A stretch of DNA of 64,000 nucleotides. Origin: JAICWP01 sp035278025. GTDB lineage: Bacteria; Acidobacteriota; Terriglobia; Terriglobales; Acidobacteriaceae. This document shows, one piece after another, positions 1-7,776 of this stretch. The stretch lies in NCBI GenBank assembly GCA_035278025.1, contig DATEJK010000068.1, forward strand, positions 30,618 through 94,617. The letters are read 5' to 3'. Below the pieces are notes generated by a model, which worked only from the letters and a program-made list of their open reading frames with translations, did not search any database and was not told the origin of the DNA. The number at the start of each line of letters is the position of its first letter. Position 1 is the stretch's first letter. The translations under genes were made by a program, and so were the position numbers.

Positions 1-741
1 ACCGGCGGGGGCAAGGGAATCGGCTCCGCGATTTGCCGTGCGGCAAGCCAGGAAGGCGCCATTCCGATCATTGTGGATCGCGATGAAGACGCCGGCGCCG
101 GGCTGGTGCGGGAGTTGGACCACGATCGGACGCGGTTTGTGGCTGCCGACCTCTGCCGGCCGGAGGAGTGCCGCCTTGCCGTGAACAAGGCAATTCAGTT
201 CTTCGGCCGCCTCGATGCCCTGGTGAACAATGCCGGGGTTAACGACGGCATCGGCCTGGAAAGCGGCAGTCCGGAAACATTCGTCGCCTCGCTCGAGCGG
301 AATCTGCTTCATTACTACAACGTGGCGCATTACGCGCTGCCAGCGCTGAAGAATTCGGGCGGCGCTATCGTCAACATCGCATCCAAGGTGGCCCTCACCG
401 GCCAAGGAAATACCTCGGGCTACGCGGCCGCCAAGGGCGGCATTCTCGCCCTCACCCGGGAGTGGGCAGTCGAATTGCTTTCTGCCGGGGTTCGAGTGAA
501 TGCAGTCGTTCCAGCGGAAGTGATGACTCCGCTTTACCAGCAGTGGCTCCGCGGCTTCCCTGATCCGCAGCAAAAACTGAGCTCTATCGTGGGCCACATA
601 CCGTTGGGCAAGCGGATGACCACGGCGGAAGAAATCGCCGCCACCGTGCTCTTCCTGCTTTCCCACCGGGCGAGCCACACCACGGGGCAGTTCCTTTTTG
701 TGGACGGCGGGTACGTGCACCTCGACCGCGCTTTGACCTGA
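1..741 (+). CDS. SDR family oxidoreductase, probable L-fucose dehydrogenase (5' end outside the window)
   Basis: A classical short-chain dehydrogenase, probably oxidising L-fucose to the fuconolactone with NAD(P). The reading frame is open from base 1, and the Rossmann motif TGGGKGIG is encoded there at bases 1-24, so only a few N-terminal residues are missing. The NNAG motif, the catalytic Ser in NIAS and the YAAAK catalytic pair are all present, as is a C-terminal FVDGGY. The stretch VVPAEVMTPLYQ resembles family members annotated as L-fucose dehydrogenase (recalled, not searched). The next two genes encode a fucose permease and a 6-deoxysugar mutarotase, which supports the assignment. 2-keto-3-deoxy-L-fuconate dehydrogenase is the main alternative. 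Only 10 bp separate it from the permease gene. Confidence 0.88.
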   Translation, partial: TGGGKGIGSAICRAASQEGAIPIIVDRDEDAGAGLVRELDHDRTRFVAADLCRPEECRLAVNKAIQFFGRLDALVNNAGVNDGIGLESGSPETFVASLERNLLHYYNVAHYALPALKNSGGAIVNIASKVALTGQGNTSGYAAAKGGILALTREWAVELLSAGVRVNAVVPAEVMTPLYQQWLRGFPDPQQKLSSIVGHIPLGKRMTTAEEIAATVLFLLSHRASHTTGQFLFVDGGYVHLDRALT

Positions 742-751
742 AGCCACGCTG

Positions 752-2089
752 ATGATGAGTGAATCCCGGCTACGCCCAGCAACCCGACCCGTTCCCTTCA
801 CGGAGCGGCGGTTCTGGGTTCCCTTCGTTCTCATCACCTGCCTGTTTTTCCTGTGGGCGCTGGGGGTCAATCTTAACGACGTTTTGATTCCGCGCTTTCG
901 CGATGCCTTCGGGCTCAGCGATTTCCAATCATCGTTTATCCAGGTGGCCTTCTTTGGCGGGTATTTCCTCGCCGCGTTTCCCGCCGGCTGGCTGATGGAG
1001 CGCATAGGCTATAAGCGTGGGATCCTCACCGGACTGGCGCTGTGTGCGACCGGCGCGCTGCTGTTTCTACCCGCTTCCGCAGCCGGCCTGTACAGGTACT
1101 TTTTACTGGCTCTGTTCGTAATGGCGTGCGGACAAAGCTTCCTGGAAGTGGCCTCCAACCCCTATGTCACTATTCTGGGGCCGGCGGGCAGTTCCGAACG
1201 CCGCCTGAATTTCGCCCAGTCCTTCAACGCGGTGGGAGCCGTAATGGCGCCGCTCATAGGCGGCGCATTCATCCTTACCGGAGTTGAGCGGACTCCCAGC
1301 CAACTGGCTGCGATGACCTCGGCCCAGTTACGCCTCTATCGCGCGGCGGAGGCGAGTTCCGTCCGCCTGCCCTACGTTGTCATAGCGGGCATTTTTGTTT
1401 TTATGGCGGTGGTCATACGCTTCACCCACCTGCCGGACATCACGGACAAAAGTCGGGACGACGAGGTTCCCGGGACACCGCGCGGCAGCATTTTCGGTCA
1501 CGCACATCTCGTGCGGGGCGTGATTGCGCAGTTCTTTTACGTGGGCGCACAGGTGGGGGTGGCGAGTTTCGTCATCCGTTTTGCTCAGCATACGGTTCCG
1601 GGGATGACGGCGCGACTTGCCGCTTACTACCTGCTTGGGCATGAGATAGGTTTCATGTCCGGACGCTTCGCGGGTTCCGCCATGATGAAGCGCATTGCCC
1701 CGCCCCGGCTCCTATCCGCATTTGCAGTCGGCTGCCTGCTGTGCATCACCATCGCCCTGATTACCTCCGGCATCGTGCCCGTCTGGGCGGTGGTCGCAAT
1801 CGGTTTCTTTCATTCCATCATGTTCCCGACCATATTCGCTCTCAGCATCAAGAACCTCGGCCAGCTGACGAAGCGGGGCTCGTCGCTGCTGGTCATGTCC
1901 ATCATCGGCGGCGCCATCTTCCCCGCCCTCATGGGCCGCATCTCCGACGCAAGCAACATTCAGACCGCGTTCATCGTCCCGCTAATCTGCTACGTGTATA
2001 TCCTCTATTTCGGAGTGAAGGGATACAAGCCCTTAACGACCGTCAGCCCGGCGGTTACCGCCGCCGGAGCCGAGGCGCAAGGATCATGA
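752..2089 (+). CDS. fucP: L-fucose:H+ symporter, FucP family MFS permease
   Basis: A 445-residue, 12-helix inner-membrane symporter that imports L-fucose with protons. Asp43 in LNDVLIP and Glu132 in SFLEVASNP sit where Escherichia coli FucP has its essential Asp46 and Glu135, with the same offset of three. The adjoining stretch NPYVTILGP and the NFAQSFN segment are also typical of FucP. The start is the first of two consecutive ATG codons, 10 bp after the dehydrogenase stop. The 3' end overlaps the mutarotase gene by 4 bp (ATGA), so the three genes form one transcript. Other 6-deoxyhexoses or galactose are possible substrates. Confidence 0.9.
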   Translation: MMSESRLRPATRPVPFTERRFWVPFVLITCLFFLWALGVNLNDVLIPRFRDAFGLSDFQSSFIQVAFFGGYFLAAFPAGWLMERIGYKRGILTGLALCATGALLFLPASAAGLYRYFLLALFVMACGQSFLEVASNPYVTILGPAGSSERRLNFAQSFNAVGAVMAPLIGGAFILTGVERTPSQLAAMTSAQLRLYRAAEASSVRLPYVVIAGIFVFMAVVIRFTHLPDITDKSRDDEVPGTPRGSIFGHAHLVRGVIAQFFYVGAQVGVASFVIRFAQHTVPGMTARLAAYYLLGHEIGFMSGRFAGSAMMKRIAPPRLLSAFAVGCLLCITIALITSGIVPVWAVVAIGFFHSIMFPTIFALSIKNLGQLTKRGSSLLVMSIIGGAIFPALMGRISDASNIQTAFIVPLICYVYILYFGVKGYKPLTTVSPAVTAAGAEAQGS

Positions 2090-2424
2090 TGCGACGTTAT
2101 TGCCTCACCCTCGACCTGAAAGACGACCCGGCGCTTATCGCCGAGTACAAGCGCTATCACCAGAAAATCTGGCCTGAGATCACCCAGGACATCAAGGATG
2201 CGGGCGTGGAAAATCTTGAAATCTATCTGCTTGGCACGCGGCTGTTTATGATTCTGGAAGCAGGGCCGAAGTTCTCTTTTGAACACAAGATTAAGCTCGA
2301 CCGAGCCAACAAGAAAGTGCGCGAATGGGAGGAGCTGATGTGGAAGTTTCAACGGCCGCTGCCACAGGCCAAGCCAGGAGAAAAGTGGCTGCTGATGGAG
2401 CGCATTTTCCAGCTGGAGCCGTAG
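2086..2424 (+). CDS. L-rhamnose/L-fucose mutarotase family protein
   Basis: A 112-residue alpha-beta barrel protein of the RhaM/DUF718 family, which interconverts alpha and beta anomers of 6-deoxysugars after uptake. The conserved segment RYHQKIWPEI near residue 23 carries the family histidine, and the ending with paired Trp and Met residues (EKWLLMERIF) is typical. The frame is open much further upstream, but ATG2086 overlaps the fucP stop as ATGA and gives the usual family length of about 105-115 residues. Given the fucose permease and dehydrogenase, L-fucose is the likely substrate. The family name usually cites rhamnose, so specificity is inferred from context. Confidence 0.87.
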   Translation: MMRRYCLTLDLKDDPALIAEYKRYHQKIWPEITQDIKDAGVENLEIYLLGTRLFMILEAGPKFSFEHKIKLDRANKKVREWEELMWKFQRPLPQAKPGEKWLLMERIFQLEP

Positions 2425-2440
2425 CTTCCGGGAAGTTGCA

Positions 2441-3766
2441 TCATCCCTGGGCTGCGGAATCAATCTGCACAGCCTGCAAACGCGGCGCCAGCAGATGCAG
2501 GACCAGGAGCGCGATAAGGTAGGCGCATCCCGCAATCAAAAAGGGTAAAACGTAGCTGTGCGTCCACTGCAATATGTGGCCGACCGCGTCAGCGATCAAC
2601 ATTCCGCCGACCGCGCCCGCGAATCCTCCGAGGCCGACAACCGAAGCCACTCCCCGCTTGGGGAACATATCAGAGGCCAAGGTAAACAAATTGCACGACC
2701 AGCCCTGGTGAGCCGCCGCAGCCAGGCCTATCAGCAGAACCGCCGGCCACAACTGCGCCACCCGCGAAACGGAGACGATCGGCACAACCGCCAGGGCGCA
2801 AACGGCCATGGCTGTCTTGCGGGCACGGTTAACACTCCAGCCACGTTTCAGGAGCCGCGACGAAAGCCAGCCTCCGGCGATGCTGCCGCCATCCGCCATG
2901 ACGTAAATCACCACCAGCGGCGCGCTCAACTCGGTAAGCGTCAGGCCATGTTTGCTATGCAGAAATGAAGGAATCCAGAACAGATAGAACCACCAGATGG
3001 GATCGGTGAGGAACTTGGCGGCAGCGAATGCCCAAGTTTGGCGATGCGGCAACAGCTGCTTCCAGGAAATTGTTCCGAGGGGCTCGGCAGGGTCGCTCCG
3101 GATGTGCGCCAGTTCGCTCGGAGAGAGCCGCGGATGCTGTTCTGGGCGGCGATAAATCACAAGCCACGCAATCAGCCAGGTGGCGCTGAAAAAACCGGTA
3201 AACAGGAAGGCCCATCGCCAGCCCAGGTGAACGTAGATCCAGGGGACTGCCAGCGGCGCCAGCACTGCTCCCACGTTGGAGCCGGCGTTGAACAGGCCAG
3301 TGGCGAAAGCACGCTCCTTTCCGGGAAACCATTCCGCCACCGTTTTTATAGCGGCAGGAAAGTTGCCCGATTCCCCCAAGCCGAGCATAAAACGCGCAGT
3401 AACGAATCCCCCAACGGAGTTCGCCAGCGCGTGCCCCATTGCCGAAAGGCTCCACACCGCGATGGAGATGGCATACCCAATGCGGGTGCCCACGCGATCA
3501 ATGAGCCGGCCCATTACCAGCAGGCCGAGCGCGTATGCCGCCTGGAAGGCGGTGACAATGTAACCGTACTGAATATCGTTCCAGCCGATGATTCGTTGCA
3601 GGTAGGGAGAGAGAATCCCGATCACCTGCCGGTCCATGTAATTGATGGTGGTCGCGAAAAACAGCAGGGCGCAGATAACCCAGCGATAATGGCCGGTGAA
3701 CGGCGGCTCAGCCGCCGGTGCTGAGCCTGTTACCGGAAGGCGAGTTGGTTTTGTACTCTGATTCAA
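2441..3766 (-). CDS. MFS transporter, ACS family (hexuronate/galactonate type)
   Basis: A 441-residue, 12-helix inner-membrane transporter of the anion:cation symporter family, to which ExuT and the galactonate/glucarate carriers belong. Family marks include NYMDRQVIG in helix 1, the MGRLIDRVGTR loop, and GLGESGNFPAAIK in helix 4. The substrate is probably a sugar acid such as glucuronate or galacturonate. That would fit the GH79 glucuronidase-type enzyme at 28047-29600, though this link is an inference. It converges on the fucose operon with a 16 bp gap and is divergent from the GH97 gene. Confidence 0.85.
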   Translation of the reverse strand: MNQSTKPTRLPVTGSAPAAEPPFTGHYRWVICALLFFATTINYMDRQVIGILSPYLQRIIGWNDIQYGYIVTAFQAAYALGLLVMGRLIDRVGTRIGYAISIAVWSLSAMGHALANSVGGFVTARFMLGLGESGNFPAAIKTVAEWFPGKERAFATGLFNAGSNVGAVLAPLAVPWIYVHLGWRWAFLFTGFFSATWLIAWLVIYRRPEQHPRLSPSELAHIRSDPAEPLGTISWKQLLPHRQTWAFAAAKFLTDPIWWFYLFWIPSFLHSKHGLTLTELSAPLVVIYVMADGGSIAGGWLSSRLLKRGWSVNRARKTAMAVCALAVVPIVSVSRVAQLWPAVLLIGLAAAAHQGWSCNLFTLASDMFPKRGVASVVGLGGFAGAVGGMLIADAVGHILQWTHSYVLPFLIAGCAYLIALLVLHLLAPRLQAVQIDSAAQG

Positions 3767-3797
3767 CGAAAGCCTGCCACAACGCTCTGCTGGGTTT

Positions 3798-3830
3798 CAA
3801 TCGTCAATCGTTATTCTCCAATCGTCAATC
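3798..3830. repeat. Tandem 12-bp direct repeats in a divergent promoter region
   Basis: The sequence CAATCGTCAATC occurs at 3798-3809 and again at 3819-3830, a 21 bp period or two DNA turns. The repeats lie in the 197 bp gap between the divergent MFS (start 3766) and GH97 (start 3964) genes. Direct repeats on one face of the helix suggest a regulator binding site. No matching transcription factor is encoded next to it, so the role is only a guess. Nothing else was recognised in the gap apart from a weak GGAGAAT-type ribosome site before GTG3928. Confidence 0.4.
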
Positions 3831-3963
3831 TTTTCCTTTCGATTTGACAGTCAGGCTGCGATTGGGGCCACCTTGCCACTTGTTCCCATTGCCCGTTGCG
3901 GTCACTTGGCGCGGAGAATAGAATCCCGTGCAATTCACGAGTCCGCTCGGAAAGCAGGTGATC

Positions 3964-5916
3964 ATGTTCTCCAGGGGTTTGCTGGCGACCGTTTTACTTC
4001 TAGCATGCGCCGGCGTTGCCGCCGCCCAATCCAGTTATGATTTGCGCTCACCCAACAAGAAAATCGAAATCAGGGTTCGCACCGCCAACCAGGTTCGGTA
4101 CGACGTGCTGCTGGATGGCAGGTCCCTGCTGGAAGACTGCACGCTCTCGCTCGACGTTGAGCACAACAAGTTGGGTATTGCTCCGCATGTTCTCGCCGCG
4201 AAGGAGCGCAGTCACGACCAGGTTCTCGAGCCCGTAGTTCGCCAGAAGTTCGCCAAAATCCGCGACCACTACAACGAACTGCGCCTCACCATGCAGGGCG
4301 GCTACGCCGTGGCTTTTCGCGCCTACAATGAAGGCGTTGCTTACCGGTTGGAGACTTCCCTGCCCCAGCAGCAGGTAAAGGTTTACGGCGAGGAGGCAGT
4401 GTTCCGCTTCCCCGGTGATTTTGTGGTGTTCTATCCCCAGGAAGACAGCTTCTTTTCGCACAACGAACGGTTGTATCTTCCCCAGCATCTGAGCGAGATC
4501 AACGCCGAATTCCTGGCTAGCCTGCCGGCCGTGGTTGATACCGGCGAGGGCGCCAAGGTGGCGATCGCCGAGTCCGGCCTGGAAGATTATCCCGGCCTCT
4601 GGCTGCATGGAACCGGCGGCAACGCCCTGGCGGCGACATTTCCTCCCTATCCGCTAAAGGAGCAACTGGAGGGAGACCGGAACTTCCGAGTCGTCGAAGC
4701 GGCCGATTACATTGCCGTGACCGCGGGCACGCGAGCTTACCCGTGGCGAGTAATCGGAGTCGCAGAGAAGGATGGCGATCTCATCACCAACCAACTGGTC
4801 TGGCTGCTGCAGAAGCCCTCGCAGGTGCAGGACACCTCCTGGATCAAGCCCGGTAAGGTAGCCTGGGACTGGTGGAATGCGAACAATGTGTACGGGGTTG
4901 ATTTCAAGGCCGGCATTAACACTGATACCTACAAGTACTACATTGATTTCGCGGCCAAATATGGCATCCCTTACATCATCCTCGACGAAGGCTGGTACAA
5001 GCTGGGCAACGTGCTCGAGGTGGTTCCGGAAATAAATATGGAGGAACTGACCGCCTACGCCAGGCAGAAGAACGTAGGCATTATTCTCTGGGTAGTTTGG
5101 AAGACGCTAAACGACCAGCTGATCCCCGCCCTCGACCAGTTTGCAAAATGGGGCGTAAAGGGCATCAAAGTTGATTTCATGCAGCGCAGCGACCAGCCGG
5201 TGGTTGATTTTTACTACCGGGTAAGCCGGGAAGCGGCCAAGCGCAAGCTGCTGGTTGACTTCCATGGCGACCAGAAACCAGCCTACATGACCCGCACCTG
5301 GCCGAACCTTATCAGCGCCGAGGGCGTGCGCGGGATGGAGTGGAGCAAATGGAGCCGGTATTCGGAACCGAAACACAACGTCACCCTGCCCTTCACGCGC
5401 ATGTTTCTCGGACCCATGGATTACACCCCCGGGGCCATGCGCAATGCCACCCAGGCAACTTTTGCGCCCATCTTCCGCCAGCCCATGGCGCTCGGCACCC
5501 GTTGCCAGCAACTGGCCATGTACGTGGTGTACGAGAGCCCGCTGCAAATGCTCTCCGACAGCCCCTCGAACTACCTGCGGGAGCCGGAAATCATGGACTT
5601 TCTCGGTCCTGTTCCCACGGTTTGGGACGATACCCGAGTGCTTGACGCCAAAATCGCCGAATACGTTCTGCTGGCGCGAAGAAACGGAAGCGACTGGTAC
5701 GTCGGCGCCATGAGCGACTGGACGCCGCGCGATCTGGAGGTTGACTTGTCGTTCTTGCCCGCGGGAACGTTCACCATGGAGGCTTACCAGGACGGCGTCA
5801 ATGCCGACCGCTATGCCAGCGACTATAAGCGAACGGTGAGCCAGGTTACGCGGGCCAGCAAGTTCAAGATTCACCTCGCGTCCGGAGGCGGCTGGGCGGC
5901 AAGAATTCATCCCTAG
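3964..5916 (+). CDS. Glycoside hydrolase family 97 (retaining, alpha-galactosidase-like subgroup)
   Basis: A 650-residue exported glycosidase. It has an N-terminal beta-sandwich (YNEGVAYRLE is typical), a central TIM barrel starting near WDWWNANNVYG, and a short C-terminal beta domain. In GH97 the inverting SusB group uses paired glutamates, while the retaining group uses an Asp nucleophile. Here the strand reads GIKVDFMQRSDQ with Asp404, and the SusB-type Glu after DAH is replaced by FHGDQKP, so a retaining alpha-galactosidase-like mechanism is favoured. ATG3964 gives a clean signal peptide (MFSRGLLATVLLLACAG, cleavage after AAA). The frame extends to GTG3928, 12 codons upstream, as an alternative start. 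It acts in the periplasm or outside. Confidence 0.87.
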   Translation: MFSRGLLATVLLLACAGVAAAQSSYDLRSPNKKIEIRVRTANQVRYDVLLDGRSLLEDCTLSLDVEHNKLGIAPHVLAAKERSHDQVLEPVVRQKFAKIRDHYNELRLTMQGGYAVAFRAYNEGVAYRLETSLPQQQVKVYGEEAVFRFPGDFVVFYPQEDSFFSHNERLYLPQHLSEINAEFLASLPAVVDTGEGAKVAIAESGLEDYPGLWLHGTGGNALAATFPPYPLKEQLEGDRNFRVVEAADYIAVTAGTRAYPWRVIGVAEKDGDLITNQLVWLLQKPSQVQDTSWIKPGKVAWDWWNANNVYGVDFKAGINTDTYKYYIDFAAKYGIPYIILDEGWYKLGNVLEVVPEINMEELTAYARQKNVGIILWVVWKTLNDQLIPALDQFAKWGVKGIKVDFMQRSDQPVVDFYYRVSREAAKRKLLVDFHGDQKPAYMTRTWPNLISAEGVRGMEWSKWSRYSEPKHNVTLPFTRMFLGPMDYTPGAMRNATQATFAPIFRQPMALGTRCQQLAMYVVYESPLQMLSDSPSNYLREPEIMDFLGPVPTVWDDTRVLDAKIAEYVLLARRNGSDWYVGAMSDWTPRDLEVDLSFLPAGTFTMEAYQDGVNADRYASDYKRTVSQVTRASKFKIHLASGGGWAARIHP

Positions 5917-5936
5917 GCAGGCGCAGGATAGCCGGG

Positions 5937-7712
5937 CTATTTGCCCTTAGGCTTGCTGGCGGCCACGATTCCGCCGCCTTCGCGAATCGTGAGAATCTGG
6001 TTGGCCTTGACGTTGGTGAACCGTTCCAGCTTTTGCGTGGTCGGCCACTTGACTTCGATCACATCAACCATTTCGGCTTTCCCCAGGCCGAAGTGCAGGC
6101 GAAGGTCGCTTTGCGACATTACGCTTGCGCCGCTGTGGACTTCGTCTATCTGCGCGTGTTTACCAGCCACTACCCGCACCCGCGCCCCGATCGCGGTACG
6201 GTTGCAATGCGTGCCGAGCAGCTTGATTTTTATCCAATTTTGCCTGTTGCCGCCGTCATTGCGCAGAAGGGAAGGCAAGTCGTTCATGTTCAGGATCAGC
6301 GCGTCCATGTCGCCATCGTTGTCGTAGTCGCCGAAGGCTGCCCCGCGGCTGGAAAAGCGCTCATTGATGCCCGGGCCCATTTCCGCCGAGACATCCTTGA
6401 ACCTGCCATTCCCCAGGTTTTTATAAACCAGGCGCGGGTTCCTGAAAGTCTGGCCGATGTCATGCGCCGCTATTTCCGGATACACATGGCCATTCACCTG
6501 GATGATGTCGGGCCAGCCGTCATTATCAAAATCCATAAAACCGCAGCCCCAGGCCACGTACTGGTTGTTAATACCCAGGCCGGAGGCGAAGCTCACGTCG
6601 CTGAAAGTCCCGTCGCCATTGTTGTGATAGAGGTTGCAGGTATCGTCGGCAAAATTCGTTTTGAAGATGTCGAACCAGCCGTCGCAGTCATAATCGGCCA
6701 CTGCCACGCCCATGCCCGCCTGCTCGGAGCCGCTGTCGCTGAAGGCGCAGCCTGCCATTACCGCCATATCCGTAAACGTGCCGTCGTGGTTATTATGGAA
6801 CAGGATGCTGGGTTGGGAATCCACAGCCACATAAATATCCGGCCAGCCGTCGTTATCGAAGTCGTAGGAAACCGCGGTTATGGAATATCGAGGTCCCGGC
6901 TTCAGGATGCCCGCCTTGGCGGAAACGTCGGTAAAGGTTCCATCGCCGTTATTGTGATAAAGGATGTTGGTGTCGCCGGGAAGGCCGCGCGGGCCGCACA
7001 TCACCGGAATTCCCTTCCATTGGCAGACAGGCGCGTCTTTTACCGGCGGCAGCTTCTCCGGCAACTTAATGTAATTACAAACGAAAAGATCGAGGTGGCT
7101 GTCGCGGTCATAATCCAGCCAGGTACAACCCGCGCCCCAGTGCGCTTCCGGCCGGTACAGGCCGGCTTTGTGGGTCGCATCGGTGAAGGTGCCGTCGCCA
7201 TTGTTGTGGAACAGGATGTTGTGGCCCCAGAAGCAGCAGAACAAGTCATCCCACCCGTCGTTGTCATAATCGCCCACGCAGACACCGGTTTGCCAGCCGG
7301 TGCGCGCCAGTCCCGATTTCTCGGTTACATCCGTAAAGGTGCCGTCGCGATTGTTCTTATAGAGGTGCGATGTGGGGGCCTTGCCCGGCGGCCAGTCAGT
7401 ATCAAGGCGGTTTCCATTGGTCAGGTAAATATCCAGCCAGCCATCGTTATCGTAATCAAAAAACGCCAAGCCGCTGCCTTTGGCCTCAATGATGTAACGC
7501 TTGCGCTCTACGCCGCCCCAGACGTTGGGGGCGTTCAGGCCTGCTTCCCCGCCGACATCTACGAAGGTGACGGGGGAAGAGGCGGCCGGAGCCGTTGCTT
7601 CCAGGGCCAGCCGCGATCTCCATCCCCAAAGCGGGGTGCTGAGGGCCTCCAAGAGAGTGCCGCCGAGAACAACCAGGGATGAGCCGAGGAAACGCCGCCG
7701 TGGCAGGTTCAT
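5937..7712 (-). CDS. CRTAC1-family protein: FG-GAP repeats plus ASPIC/UnbV domain, Tat-exported
   Basis: A 591-residue exported protein. MNLPRRRFLGSS followed by a hydrophobic stretch is a twin-arginine signal, so ATG7712 is preferred over the upstream TTG. Residues of about 60-510 hold repeated calcium-loop units of the type DYDNDGWDDLF followed by LFHNNGDGTFTDV, forming a beta-propeller. The last 75 residues (HSGASVMSQSDLRLHFGLG, then VIEVKWP) are the ASPIC/UnbV domain. No catalytic residues are recognisable, and binding or scaffolding at the cell surface is the family expectation. It is the distal member of a minus-strand series of four related genes beginning after the LacI gene, with a 64 bp gap to the next homologue upstream. 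Confidence 0.85.
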   Translation of the reverse strand: MNLPRRRFLGSSLVVLGGTLLEALSTPLWGWRSRLALEATAPAASSPVTFVDVGGEAGLNAPNVWGGVERKRYIIEAKGSGLAFFDYDNDGWLDIYLTNGNRLDTDWPPGKAPTSHLYKNNRDGTFTDVTEKSGLARTGWQTGVCVGDYDNDGWDDLFCCFWGHNILFHNNGDGTFTDATHKAGLYRPEAHWGAGCTWLDYDRDSHLDLFVCNYIKLPEKLPPVKDAPVCQWKGIPVMCGPRGLPGDTNILYHNNGDGTFTDVSAKAGILKPGPRYSITAVSYDFDNDGWPDIYVAVDSQPSILFHNNHDGTFTDMAVMAGCAFSDSGSEQAGMGVAVADYDCDGWFDIFKTNFADDTCNLYHNNGDGTFSDVSFASGLGINNQYVAWGCGFMDFDNDGWPDIIQVNGHVYPEIAAHDIGQTFRNPRLVYKNLGNGRFKDVSAEMGPGINERFSSRGAAFGDYDNDGDMDALILNMNDLPSLLRNDGGNRQNWIKIKLLGTHCNRTAIGARVRVVAGKHAQIDEVHSGASVMSQSDLRLHFGLGKAEMVDVIEVKWPTTQKLERFTNVKANQILTIREGGGIVAASKPKGK

Positions 7713-7776
7713 AGCGGGTGAGCAACCCCAGGCTCGGAACAATGGCTACAACAAAGCGGAGGTAAATTCGCGGTTA

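Noticed and set aside
6033..7682. 549-codon plus-strand frame opposite the FG-GAP gene
   Set aside because: Its Val/Ile/His-rich repetitive product mirrors the repeated calcium-loop codons of the real minus-strand gene.
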